Notes: a model not told the origin generated them from the letters alone. 9,391 nt of DNA from an uncultured Rheinheimera sp. (GCA_943913835.1 CALTZU010000126.1:1-9391), one strand, 5' to 3'. Counted from the first letter of the stretch, positions 1 to 7,561 are shown. Made by a program: numbers and translations.

Positions 1-1604
1 CCAAGAAACTTCTCTGCATAGCTGGAGAATAGAGCAGAGAATTTTGTTGTATTGGCTATAATTATCTCTTCAATTTTTTTAGATATAATTTCTGCCTTAT
101 CTAATTCTTTCCTGCTTTCCTCAAGAAATTTATTTTTCTCTGATTCTAGATTAGTAATTTCATCATAAAAGATCTGCAAATCGCTCGGATAGTCATTTTT
201 CGAATTGTTAAACTCAAGTCCTCTTAACTTTGACATGAGAGAGCGTTTTCGCCCCTCTAACTGACTGAACTCCTGATCACATAGATTAATTTGCCTGTCA
301 ATGCTTGAGAGTTCACTCTGATAGGTTTTCAAGCGCTGGCTAAGCTCCCTATATGCCAGAGATATATCCTCATATTTAGCACTTAATTCAGTATCCTTTA
401 TCTCATCAAAAATAGTACCACATACAAAACACTGCTCTTGATTATTTATAACCTTTTCGTGAATCGATTCACTGGGCTTGTTACACATAGGACAGAGATG
501 ATTATGGATTATGTTTTCTATAAAAGCATCATAAGATGGATGCATCATCTCCCAAGATAGCCGTCTTATTTTTTCTTCTACCTGATTCTTCTCATTTTCT
601 AAAGCATTTATCGATACACTTATTTTATTTATTTCGTTCTGAATTTCCGATGATTTAAACTCTAATGATTTCCTACGAGAATGAGTGTCATTTAAAACAT
701 TATCAACATGCTCTATATTAGACTTTATGCTTAAAATATCTTGTACATTCCCACTAGCTTCACTTTTATTCTTATTTGCTCCATCAAGAACCTTTCTGAT
801 TGCCCTGATATCCTCAGACTTATGCCTTGCCAAACTGTTTAGATATTTAGCTTTTCTTAGTGATTCTTCTCTTTCATTATTTAGTTCGGGACTATTAAAA
901 TAACGATTAAATAGACCTTGCTGAACATCTAATTTGTTACTTTCAGAATTGGCAGTATGCCAAAGTATAGTTTTATGATCTTCACCGAAAAAAAGAACTA
1001 TATGAACAAAAAATATTAGGTCATCAAAGCTGATATTCGAATACCGCTCAAACTCTTTTTCATATTTATACTGAAGGCATTTTTCCTTTTCCTCTGGACT
1101 TAAGAATTCATATTTTGCGAAGTCAACTTGAGCCCCTTTTAACTCCACACCATCAACAAATATTTTTTCGATTGAGAGTGTATTAAGGCCTCGCTCAACT
1201 TGAAAAACAACATGCGCCACTTTGAATCTAATTATAACTATGGCATCTCCAGATATCGCCACAGATGAATCCATTCTATTTTTAAAGTAATCTTTTGAAT
1301 AATGCCCCCTCCTCTCTATAGCAGACCCTAAATAAGTCCGTCTTAGATCATAAGGACTATTATAGCCTCCCGTAATAGCATACTTAATTAAATTAACAAA
1401 TGTAGTCTTCCCCATACCATTACCAGCAAGAACAAGGTTTACCCCATTTACAAAGTCATAAGAAAAATCTAATGCATTGGGATAAAGACTGAAGTTCTTT
1501 ATCTTTATTTCGATAAGTTCCGGTAAGTAGATGTCTCTCATATGTCCTGGCTTAATATTTGCAGCTCTGAAACGATTCTCGGTACTAGAAAATCTAGTTA
1601 CCAT
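1..1604 (-). CDS. SMC/Rad50-like ATPase with zinc-binding coiled-coil insertion, N-terminal part (3' end beyond window)
   Basis: An open frame of 534 codons runs off the left edge. Residues 61-68 read GNGMGKTT, a Walker A P-loop, in the usual N-terminal place for SMC, Rad50 and RecN-type ATPases. A long charged, probably coiled-coil stretch (about 245-345) leads to CPMC (371-374) and CFVC (392-395), a four-cysteine zinc site. A second coiled coil (about 410-515) follows. The ABC signature, Walker B motif and return half would lie past base 1. A TAA seven codons upstream limits the start to ATG 1604 or ATG 1541 (residue 22), which has AGGA just before it. The DNA is visibly more AT-rich than tniQ to tnsA, suggesting separate acquisition. 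Zinc-hook SMC-like ATPases occur in defence systems such as Lamassu (LmuB) and RloC. A DNA-repair-type or other role is also possible, and no partner gene is visible. Confidence 0.85.
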   Translation of the reverse strand, partial: MVTRFSSTENRFRAANIKPGHMRDIYLPELIEIKIKNFSLYPNALDFSYDFVNGVNLVLAGNGMGKTTFVNLIKYAITGGYNSPYDLRRTYLGSAIERRGHYSKDYFKNRMDSSVAISGDAIVIIRFKVAHVVFQVERGLNTLSIEKIFVDGVELKGAQVDFAKYEFLSPEEKEKCLQYKYEKEFERYSNISFDDLIFFVHIVLFFGEDHKTILWHTANSESNKLDVQQGLFNRYFNSPELNNEREESLRKAKYLNSLARHKSEDIRAIRKVLDGANKNKSEASGNVQDILSIKSNIEHVDNVLNDTHSRRKSLEFKSSEIQNEINKISVSINALENEKNQVEEKIRRLSWEMMHPSYDAFIENIIHNHLCPMCNKPSESIHEKVINNQEQCFVCGTIFDEIKDTELSAKYEDISLAYRELSQRLKTYQSELSSIDRQINLCDQEFSQLEGRKRSLMSKLRGLEFNNSKNDYPSDLQIFYDEITNLESEKNKFLEESRKELDKAEIISKKIEEIIIANTTKFSALFSSYAEKFL

Positions 1605-1625
1605 AAGAAAATCAATCTCGGCAAT

Positions 1626-1673
1626 TTACCTTGTTAGGGTAATTACAGTAAGCAGTTTGATTCAATAAATCAA
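1626..1673 (-). promoter_or_regulatory. Two dyads upstream of the ATPase gene, possible operator or promoter region
   Basis: The 89-base gap between tniQ and the ATPase gene contains TTACC/GGTAA with a 7-base centre (1626-1642) and TTGATT/AATCAA with a 5-base centre (1657-1673). On the minus strand the outer TTGATT could act as a -35 element with a poor -10 (TACTGT) 17 bases later, so the dyads would overlap the promoter. No regulator gene is adjacent. The stretch is AT-rich, so chance dyads are possible. A 10-base direct repeat, CTAAATAGAA, at 1680-1689 and 1694-1703 overlaps the tniQ stop codon. No terminator is seen after tniQ, so read-through from the tns operon is also possible. Confidence 0.3.
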
Positions 1674-1693
1674 CACTATCTAAATAGAAGTGC

Positions 1694-2722
1694 CTAAATA
1701 GAAAGTTTTCTGCCACCTCTGAGACTAGGAGGGAGAGAAAATAGAGAGTTTAAGGCTTCGATATCGTCCCCTTTCAAATCCCGATACACCTGGTTTGAAG
1801 GCAGCATCCGTTTTTGTATTGCCGTACGAAGCTTACGTTCAGCCTGTACATCACTAATCCAGGCTGCTAGGCCCAGCACGTAGTGGCGTTCCTTAAGGTC
1901 GCGCTGTTCAAAGGCCTTTCTGCTTTTTACTAACTCACGTAATGGCTGGCCCACAATGTTGCAGATATAGCTTTGCAAGTCAGGGGCTAAGTTTTCGCTT
2001 ACGATTAAACGGCACATTTGGTGCCATAGAATTAGCCTTGCCGTGTTGAGCGGGCCACAGTCTCTGAACTGCCGGTCGACAACATTCAGCAATGTCTCCC
2101 ACTGAATAAAAGGCCTGCGGTGCCATTTATCTACCGGCTCTCGTGAAGCTTCACTTAGTAACGCATTGCAGTGCCAGCAATGGTCCATAGAACTGGCTTC
2201 CAGCAAGTTGGCTTTACCAAGCTCTACCCTGTGAAACGCAACGGGTTGTTGGCACAGGTGGCAGCGGTCGTGCAGCATAATTTGATGTTTAGGGCAGAAG
2301 GTATAAAACGCCAGTCGCCAGCTTAATCGGAAATACGGGATCGCATCTTCTGCCAGGCATTGTGGGCAATACTGCACACCAAAGTTTCTGAAAGTACGGT
2401 GGTACAACCTCAGCGGCAACAGCCAACGTAACTGGCCGCTGGCATGTTTAGCACGAAAAAACCTTCCTTCAAAAAGCAGAGCTGTCATCTTTTGCACCTG
2501 CACTAATGGTGTGCCAGTGCGTTCGCTCATGATTTGCAGTAACCAATCCGGTGCAAGCCGGTCTATATCCCGGTTCCAGATCTGGCGTTCGTGACCAAAG
2601 TTTCGTACTGCAAAGGTTTGAGCTTTCATGCCATTGGCGTGTGCACAGCGAATTAACCAGGATGATAAGGCCTCTCCAGGCAAGGGACGCGGGTGAGCTG
2701 GCCAGAGCTTCCCCGTCAGCAT
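1694..2722 (-). CDS. tniQ: TniQ/TnsD-family target-selection protein
   Basis: This 342-residue protein opens with the family signature PLPGEALSSWLIRCA (residues 13-27). It carries cysteine/histidine pairs typical of TniQ zinc fingers: CPQC (119-122), CPKH (143-146), CHLC (154-157) and CWHC (182-185). TniQ/TnsD proteins recognise the target or bridge a targeting complex to TnsC. The length is well above minimal TniQ (about 170 residues in type V-K CAST systems) and below Tn7 TnsD (508). The region after about residue 200 may therefore be a short DNA-binding part, which is inference. The start ATG at 2722 lies one base after the tnsC stop, indicating translational coupling. It is the only target selector in the window, so the attachment site would be fixed by it or by another protein encoded further left. 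It ends at TAG 1694-1696. Confidence 0.93.
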   Translation of the reverse strand: MLTGKLWPAHPRPLPGEALSSWLIRCAHANGMKAQTFAVRNFGHERQIWNRDIDRLAPDWLLQIMSERTGTPLVQVQKMTALLFEGRFFRAKHASGQLRWLLPLRLYHRTFRNFGVQYCPQCLAEDAIPYFRLSWRLAFYTFCPKHQIMLHDRCHLCQQPVAFHRVELGKANLLEASSMDHCWHCNALLSEASREPVDKWHRRPFIQWETLLNVVDRQFRDCGPLNTARLILWHQMCRLIVSENLAPDLQSYICNIVGQPLRELVKSRKAFEQRDLKERHYVLGLAAWISDVQAERKLRTAIQKRMLPSNQVYRDLKGDDIEALNSLFSLPPSLRGGRKLSI

Positions 2723-2723
2723 A

Positions 2724-3623
2724 CTACTGTGCCCTGTCGATTTGGCGTTTGCGCTCTGAAGGTGGGGTCCAGCGAATTTCGGCTAAGGCTTTTTGGTTGA
2801 TATGCTCAGTGCCGTTTACAATAGCCCACTCTGCAGCCGTATTAAGTACGCCAGACAACTCGCCAATATAACCTTCGCACATGGCGTACAGCCTGGAAGC
2901 CAATGCATCCTGTTTCAGTTCAGAAGGGTATTTTAGCGGCAGCATTTTTTCAAAGCTGGCCAACAGGCGTTTAAAGTCGTCATTCAGTTCCCAGCGCGGT
3001 AGTTGTATTGGCTTAAAGCGGTTTGCTAATTGTGGCTCAGTTTGCAGCGCTCGCAAGGCATCTTTGGTACCTACACCCACAATGGAAATTTGCAGTTCAT
3101 TACTCAGGTACTTCAGTACGTTCAGAAAAGCCCTTTGCCTGTGTAAACTGCCAGCCAGAATATGATGAATTTCATCGACAACCAGCACTTTTAATTCTAC
3201 ATAACGTAACAGCTTCAGCACCTGAAACTGCTTTTTATCTACCCGCTCGCTCGGCCTGTAAGGTGCAAACAGGCTGTCGAGAATTGCATTGTAAAAACGG
3301 CCTTCGTCCGGCACTGGTGGAGCCTGAATGTACATCACCGGTGCTATAACCGAATCGCCGCTTGGATTGTCAAAAGCAGGGTTCAGTTGGCAGAACCTTT
3401 TGGCCAACATAGTTTTGCCATTATTCGACTCGCCAATCAGGATCATATTGGGCATACGGTTATTGCGTGGATGTTTAAGTAATTCATCCAGTTGCTGCAG
3501 TACTTCTTTGGCGTAAGGGTAGCCAATCCAGCGGTCTGATTTAATCTTGTATATACGTTCCTGATCGGTCAGTAATAAGGCTTTTCGGGCGGACTCGGTT
3601 AAATGACTGGCCTCAATGCTCAT
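2724..3623 (-). CDS. tnsC: TnsC/TniB-like AAA+ transposition ATPase
   Basis: A 299-residue AAA+ ATPase that would connect the target selector (TniQ) to the transposase (TnsB), by analogy with Tn7 TnsC, Tn5053 TniB and MuB. The Walker A motif is GESNNGKT at 64-71. Walker B is VLVVDEIHH at 146-154, with D150 and E151. A sensor-like strand (IVGVGT, 181-186) is followed by NRF (201-203), whose arginine is a candidate arginine finger. The style (MPNMILIGESNNGKT and LANRFKPIQLPRW) is that of the TniB branch rather than the longer Tn7 TnsC. Its ATG overlaps the tnsB stop by four bases (ATGA, 3620-3623), and tniQ follows after one base, so the proteins should be made together. All core motifs are intact. 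Confidence 0.95.
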   Translation of the reverse strand: MSIEASHLTESARKALLLTDQERIYKIKSDRWIGYPYAKEVLQQLDELLKHPRNNRMPNMILIGESNNGKTMLAKRFCQLNPAFDNPSGDSVIAPVMYIQAPPVPDEGRFYNAILDSLFAPYRPSERVDKKQFQVLKLLRYVELKVLVVDEIHHILAGSLHRQRAFLNVLKYLSNELQISIVGVGTKDALRALQTEPQLANRFKPIQLPRWELNDDFKRLLASFEKMLPLKYPSELKQDALASRLYAMCEGYIGELSGVLNTAAEWAIVNGTEHINQKALAEIRWTPPSERKRQIDRAQ

Positions 3624-5491
3624 AATTCGTCCAGCTCATCAAAAGGTAGAATATCATCTACATTGCTTTCAGGAAGAATGATGGCTGCGGGTTGCTGATC
3701 CACTCTGCTTTGTTCAATAGTTGCGTGTGCTTGCTGGTGAGTTTTACGGCGCTGATCCATACGCCGAACTGCTTTGCTGGTTTGTACGGCCTTACTTTCA
3801 ATTTCCCGCATGCGTTCATAGGCATCAAAAATGGCACGCTCGTCGATATCCTTTTTGCCCGAATCCAAAGCCCGTTTACGAGCCTCACGCAGCTCCCAAA
3901 TGCTAATAGGCGGGTGAGCCATATTTCGATAAGGAATAGGGTAATAAGTGGCTAACTCGGGGTCGTAGAACCAGATTTGACTTAAATCCCGTGGGTCACG
4001 CCGGAACATAAACTTGCGTTTACGCCTTGGTTCTTTTGGATCAGGAGCGTTAATCCATATCCGCAGCACGTCACTGTAATAGTGAATTTCGTCAATCTGA
4101 ACACCGTAATCCTGAACTGTTCTGAGTTCAAAAGGCATCAGATCCAGCCTGAGTTTAAAGTCGTCCACAATCTTTGCCGGCAAGCCTGAACCTGGTTGTT
4201 CGTTGCTACCAAGAATGCCTTTATTCCAAGCCTGCTGCGGTGACATTCCTAAACTGCTGTGCAACCGCTGGTGGTATACATCAACAATATAAATGGTTAG
4301 CCAAGCTTCAAACTCAGACAAAGTAAGCGCTGCCTTACCTTCTGAGTCGTATTCCCCTCTCTGCCTTGTGTTAGAAAAGGTGGTGCCTGGCAGTGTGTGG
4401 ATCTCGGTAGCAAAAGAACCTAACGCCCTTTCAACATGAGCACCAAAGTTTGGTCGCCCAACCGGCCGCCATTCCAGATCAATACCGTATTCGTCACAGC
4501 CACGTTGCAACATACTGCCCCGAAACTCTTTGGCATTATCCAAATGCACCTTGCTTGGTAATCCCCACACGGGCCACTGATTTTGCGTAGGGTAACGGGC
4601 CAGCCATTTATCTTTGGTCAATATAGCGTGAGTTAAACAAAGCCCTGTAGACAGGGCGCTTGGCGGGTCGAAGGAAACATAAAAGCCTTCCACCATTCGG
4701 CTATGTACATCAAATGCCAGAGTGATCCAAGGCCTGCCAATGGGCTGACGGTAATGGTCATCCACCAGGATAATATCCAGCTTGGTATGGTCAATTTGCA
4801 CAACAGCCAGAGGGTAATCTGCACCAGGGAAACTGCCCTCATGCGGCTTGTAACTTAAATCAGCAGTCTTCCGGCCTAATCGGCTGGCAGCAACTAACTC
4901 ACCCTGCAGCTGCTTAATCCGGTTACGGATGCTGTTATCATGTGGCACCGGCAAATTCTGCTTTAGGCATTGCTTACGAACTTCATCACAAACTTTTTGT
5001 TTGCTCTTTTTCTGCCTGGTGAGGTACTCGCTTTGAATTGCCTCGCTAATAATTTGCTCTACTTGCGGGTCCAGTTTGGCTGCACCTTTATCACTGCGGG
5101 CTCTGGGTAACAAAGAGGAAAGTAACCCGCTTTGCTCATAGCTGCGTAACCAGCCATAAATAGTATTGATGTGTACGGCATGCACAGCAGCCAAAGTGGC
5201 CACATCACCCCGAGTACGGTTCGACATCCCCAGCAAAGGTTTAATAACTTCTTGGCGTTTCTTGGCCACAGCCCAGGCTTTATCATCTATGGCCTGCAGA
5301 TCGGTATGAGTTTGTTCAGTAGACGGTGTGGCTGGCTGCAAGTCTTCGATATCAGCAATAACAACTGCCTGATTGTCATCATCCAGCAGTTCTATACGAT
5401 CAAAGGACTCTATCCGGCGAATACGATGAGTTTTACCCTGATAGGACACCAGCTTACCTGGCTCCAATTCAACCAGAGCCACCTTAGCCAT
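3620..5491 (-). CDS. tnsB: TnsB/TniA-like DDE transposase
   Basis: A 623-residue RNase H-fold transposase that would bind the transposon ends and carry out 3'-end cleavage and strand transfer. Residues about 94-131 look like a helix-turn-helix domain (VHINTIYGWLRSYEQSG). The catalytic core shows D234 (QIDHTKLD), D318 (HLDNAKEF) and E354 (HVERALGSF), giving a classic D, D(35)E arrangement. The phrase QPIGRPWITLAFDVHSRM (249-266) is typical of TniA/TnsB. A Mu-type C-terminal domain follows at about 440-520. The basic tail from about 570 ends in acidic DDILPFDELDEL, a candidate TnsC-contacting tail by analogy with MuA and CAST TnsB. The start ATG lies within the last codons of tnsA (8-base overlap, 5484-5491). 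The length is somewhat above that of Tn5053 TniA (559 residues). Confidence 0.96.
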   Translation of the reverse strand: MAKVALVELEPGKLVSYQGKTHRIRRIESFDRIELLDDDNQAVVIADIEDLQPATPSTEQTHTDLQAIDDKAWAVAKKRQEVIKPLLGMSNRTRGDVATLAAVHAVHINTIYGWLRSYEQSGLLSSLLPRARSDKGAAKLDPQVEQIISEAIQSEYLTRQKKSKQKVCDEVRKQCLKQNLPVPHDNSIRNRIKQLQGELVAASRLGRKTADLSYKPHEGSFPGADYPLAVVQIDHTKLDIILVDDHYRQPIGRPWITLAFDVHSRMVEGFYVSFDPPSALSTGLCLTHAILTKDKWLARYPTQNQWPVWGLPSKVHLDNAKEFRGSMLQRGCDEYGIDLEWRPVGRPNFGAHVERALGSFATEIHTLPGTTFSNTRQRGEYDSEGKAALTLSEFEAWLTIYIVDVYHQRLHSSLGMSPQQAWNKGILGSNEQPGSGLPAKIVDDFKLRLDLMPFELRTVQDYGVQIDEIHYYSDVLRIWINAPDPKEPRRKRKFMFRRDPRDLSQIWFYDPELATYYPIPYRNMAHPPISIWELREARKRALDSGKKDIDERAIFDAYERMREIESKAVQTSKAVRRMDQRRKTHQQAHATIEQSRVDQQPAAIILPESNVDDILPFDELDEL

Positions 5492-6137
5492 TATTCAAAC
5501 TCCGGATAACGCTTGTCATTGTCAGCTTCTGAGTCAAATCCGCTCCCACCTGATGTGTCCCTATCAGATACCATAACACTGGAATATATTCAGCCTGAAT
5601 CATAGGGTTGGCGTCAATTGAATTCAGCAGGCTTTGCACTGTTGTGCCTGGCTTTAGCACTAGCTTCTCCAATAGCGCAGGGATTTGTTCAGCTTCAGAG
5701 CTGACTCGGCGGGTAAATGGCAGCAGAAATTTAGCATTATCAAGCAACGTGGTACGAACTCGCCGCTCAGTGATCAGCTTAAAACGCCAGCCTCGTTCTT
5801 TGGCGTACCGATACGCCGCCTGAAACTTAGGTTTAAACTGCATCCAGTTTTCCCGAAGCTCATCACGGTATTTCACTTCACAGAGTAAAGGCTTGGTACC
5901 TGCCTGATGGTAATAAACCAATACGTCAGGCGTATAAATATGATTTTTCCCTTCAGCATCCACCCACTTGATCTTCACTGGCTGCACTTCAAAGCTTTCC
6001 ACCTCAACAGAAAACTGCAGTAGAGTCAGCCAATCCCGCTCCAGGGTAGACTCAAACATAGCCTTACCCTCTGACTTCGAGTTAGCAGCAACGCCAGTCA
6101 CGTTGCGGTAGTTTTTAGGGATGTTGCGGATTGGCAT
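5484..6137 (-). CDS. tnsA: TnsA endonuclease of a Tn7-like transposon
   Basis: A 217-residue TnsA-type nuclease, which in Tn7 cuts the 5' ends of the element and makes transposition cut-and-paste. Aligning by eye to Tn7 TnsA (E63, D114, Q130/K132), the restriction-like triad is E33 in FESTLERDWL, D71 in YTPDVLVYY, and E87/K89 in CEVKY. All are intact, so the nuclease is probably active. The C-terminal part (from about 125) resembles the TnsA C-terminal domain, which contacts TnsC in Tn7; that is inferred from family knowledge. The ATG at 6137 lies inside the end of the DUF2971 gene (23-base overlap), with only a weak ribosome site before it, so translation is probably coupled. The gene ends in an 8-base overlap with tnsB. 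Confidence 0.94.
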   Translation of the reverse strand: MPIRNIPKNYRNVTGVAANSKSEGKAMFESTLERDWLTLLQFSVEVESFEVQPVKIKWVDAEGKNHIYTPDVLVYYHQAGTKPLLCEVKYRDELRENWMQFKPKFQAAYRYAKERGWRFKLITERRVRTTLLDNAKFLLPFTRRVSSEAEQIPALLEKLVLKPGTTVQSLLNSIDANPMIQAEYIPVLWYLIGTHQVGADLTQKLTMTSVIRSLNNG

Positions 6138-6909
6138 TTACTAACTCATCGTGGCTAATTTCTTTAAACTGCAAAGCATATGCTTCAGCCTTTTTCTCTG
6201 CCTCTAGTAGCTTTACATGTCGCCAATCATCGCTTTCCAGAGCAACATACAACTCTTCTTTCACTTCTTTTGTTGCTTTCAGCCCAATAGTTACCGATGT
6301 GATAGCTTTCGGTGAAATAGCTTTCTTCTCTATGCCTTGGCTAATCAATCTAACTTCTCGTTCATAACGCCAAAAGGAGTATTTAGAGCACAGTAAACGG
6401 CCTGCTATAGCTTCAAAAATGGCTTGCTGATCGTTAGCCAAATTCAGCCCCTCACGAAGCTGTAGTTCATCTAATATTCCGCGGATTTTGTTTTTACTAC
6501 TCAGGGGATGCTTAGACATATAACTAACACCAGTCATCTGGCATTTTGTCTCACGAGCAATCATCGCTGTATCAAACCCTATGCAGATGCCTGTATGCTT
6601 TGCTGCGTAATGAGCCCACATCAACTGATTTTTTCTAGCCGTGCTGAAACAACAGACTCGGGCACTTCTGATATGAGAGTTAACTTGATCTAAAAGAGAA
6701 TTGACGTCGATACTAGCTGAATCCAGAAAGTCTGATAAGTCACTTCGTAAGACTCGTTTATACTCCAACTGACAATCGAAGGGGTCATTAAAGTCACTGG
6801 GCTGCGAAAAATACAACTCTTTGTTTTTGATTTCATTCAGAAAATGCTCTCCTCCAGCGGAGAATCTAAAGAGGGATTTACCATACAAGTACGCTACATT
6901 ACGATTCAT
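6115..6909 (-). CDS. DUF2971 family protein, first gene of the tns operon
   Basis: With the ATG at 6909 this is a 264-residue protein. DUF2971 hallmarks are clear: ELYFSQPSDFNDPFD (31-45), QLMWAHYAAKHTGICIGFD (95-113) and YSFWRYEREVRLI (177-189). The biochemical function of this family is not established to my knowledge. An upstream frame extends to TTG 7050, but that would start inside the T-run of a terminator. ATG 6933 lacks a ribosome site, whereas ATG 6909 has AGAGAG close upstream and gives the usual family start. The last 23 bases overlap tnsA in another frame, tying the gene to the transposition operon rather than to separate cargo. It could be a transposition accessory, a defence effector or a passenger. 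The sequence does not decide this. Confidence 0.88.
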   Translation of the reverse strand: MNRNVAYLYGKSLFRFSAGGEHFLNEIKNKELYFSQPSDFNDPFDCQLEYKRVLRSDLSDFLDSASIDVNSLLDQVNSHIRSARVCCFSTARKNQLMWAHYAAKHTGICIGFDTAMIARETKCQMTGVSYMSKHPLSSKNKIRGILDELQLREGLNLANDQQAIFEAIAGRLLCSKYSFWRYEREVRLISQGIEKKAISPKAITSVTIGLKATKEVKEELYVALESDDWRHVKLLEAEKKAEAYALQFKEISHDELVNANPQHP

Positions 6910-6937
6910 AAACTCTCTATTTAGTTGACTCATTGGG

Positions 6938-6972
6938 CCGTAAGTTAACTTGTTGCAGTTTACGGTAACTGC
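6938..6972 (-). promoter_or_regulatory. Nested inverted repeats upstream of the DUF2971-tns operon, candidate operator
   Basis: Three dyads overlap within 35 bases: CCGTAA/TTACGG (6938-6943 with 6960-6965), the perfect palindrome AAGTTAACTT (6942-6951), and GCAGTT/AACTGC with a 6-base centre (6955-6960 with 6967-6972). They lie 29 to 63 bases before the chosen start at 6909, between the terminator at 7049-7085 and the operon, where a promoter and its control site should be. A TTGAGA at about 6982 on the minus strand could be a -35, but no good -10 is at the right distance. In Tn7, TnsB binding near the tns promoter represses expression. Whether TnsB or another protein binds here is inference. 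Confidence 0.45.
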
Positions 6973-7048
6973 TTTAATCTCAAGCCAGAGGTTAATCTTA
7001 CTTGATATCGAAATTATCAGTAAAATGATTGCTCTATTCTTGCACGAC

Positions 7049-7085
7049 AAAAAAATAGCGCAGGCCTAAGCTGTAAGCCCGCGCT
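7049..7085 (-). terminator. Rho-independent terminator, minus strand
   Basis: On the minus strand AGCGCGGGCTT (7085-7075) pairs with AGGCCTGCGCT (7067-7057), an 11-bp GC-rich stem with two G-U pairs and a 7-base loop. After two bases it is followed by seven T (7055-7049). It would end transcription coming from the 129-residue gene at 7172-7561. It therefore separates that gene from the DUF2971-tns operon, which must have its own promoter below 7049. On the plus strand the hairpin lacks a good T-run. Confidence 0.85.
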
Positions 7086-7171
7086 TCATTTTAATCATGC
7101 TTGTATTCTTCTTTGGTTTAAATGCACCATACACGCAATTTAGTTCAGCCAGATAAGTGCCAGACCGATGC

Positions 7172-7561
7172 CTAAGGAGCAGTCTCTGGGTTACGCTGTT
7201 CTGAACCAGCACCTGCTTCTTCTGAAATACACGTCTGATCTTTAATTAGAGCACGTGTAGCCTGTGCCGTAAGAGGCGGCTTAGTTTTACAATCTTCGTA
7301 GAGTTTAGTGAAAGCAGCTATATCACGTGGAGTATAATTGTAATTATTCACGCTGCTTTTTTTCATCTGTAATGCAGTTACATCGGGAGCCAAACCTGCT
7401 TTACTCAGAGTAGCTATTCGGTTAAGAACATTTCCGGAACGAGATGTTGGAGATGAAACTTTGTCGACCATATCCTCGACTTTATCAAGTCCCCTTTGGC
7501 TTACTACGGCAACAGCATTCACTACTGACTTTTTTTCTTTTTCTAAACCTTTATTGGCCAT
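7172..7561 (-). CDS. Hypothetical protein, 129 residues
   Basis: I do not recognise this protein. It is hydrophilic with no signal peptide or membrane segment. The N-terminal half is rich in lysine, valine and serine (MANKGLEKEKKSVVNAVAVV, then RGLDKVEDMVDKV) and likely helical. The middle (about 70-95, SSVNNYNYTPRDIAAFTKLY) looks like a small folded core. The tail (from about 112) is acidic and probably flexible. There are two cysteines (about 92 and 112). The ATG at 7561 has AGGA eight bases upstream, a good ribosome site, which together with the terminator 87 bases past the stop supports a real gene. It is divergent from the 494-residue gene across 179 bases. A role as small regulator, antitoxin-like partner or DNA-binding accessory would be speculation. 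Confidence 0.65.
   Translation of the reverse strand: MANKGLEKEKKSVVNAVAVVSQRGLDKVEDMVDKVSSPTSRSGNVLNRIATLSKAGLAPDVTALQMKKSSVNNYNYTPRDIAAFTKLYEDCKTKPPLTAQATRALIKDQTCISEEAGAGSEQRNPETAP

Noticed and set aside
685..903. 72-codon plus-strand frame
   Set aside because: It is antisense to the continuous ATPase frame. Its leucine/serine-rich product reflects the complementary coiled-coil codons.
2551..3516. Plus-strand open frames opposite tniQ and tnsC
   Set aside because: They are antisense to strongly supported genes, lack ribosome sites and encode low-complexity or basic sequences. They are shadows.
3658..3955. Small frames overlapping the 3' end of tnsB on both strands
   Set aside because: They lie wholly within the transposase gene in other frames, with no initiation signals of note.
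6910..7050. Longer DUF2971 protein starting at TTG 7050
   Set aside because: The start would lie in the T-run of the terminator, and the extra residues do not resemble the family N-terminus. ATG 6909 fits better.
7057..7085. Integron-like attC site
   Set aside because: The hairpin is short and perfect enough for a terminator, ends in a T-run and lacks the attC core sites.
7049..7171. Transposon right end placed just upstream of the DUF2971 gene
   Set aside because: The region is explained by a terminator and gene 3' flank. No TGT terminus with repeated sites was found, whereas 9272-9390 shows that pattern.
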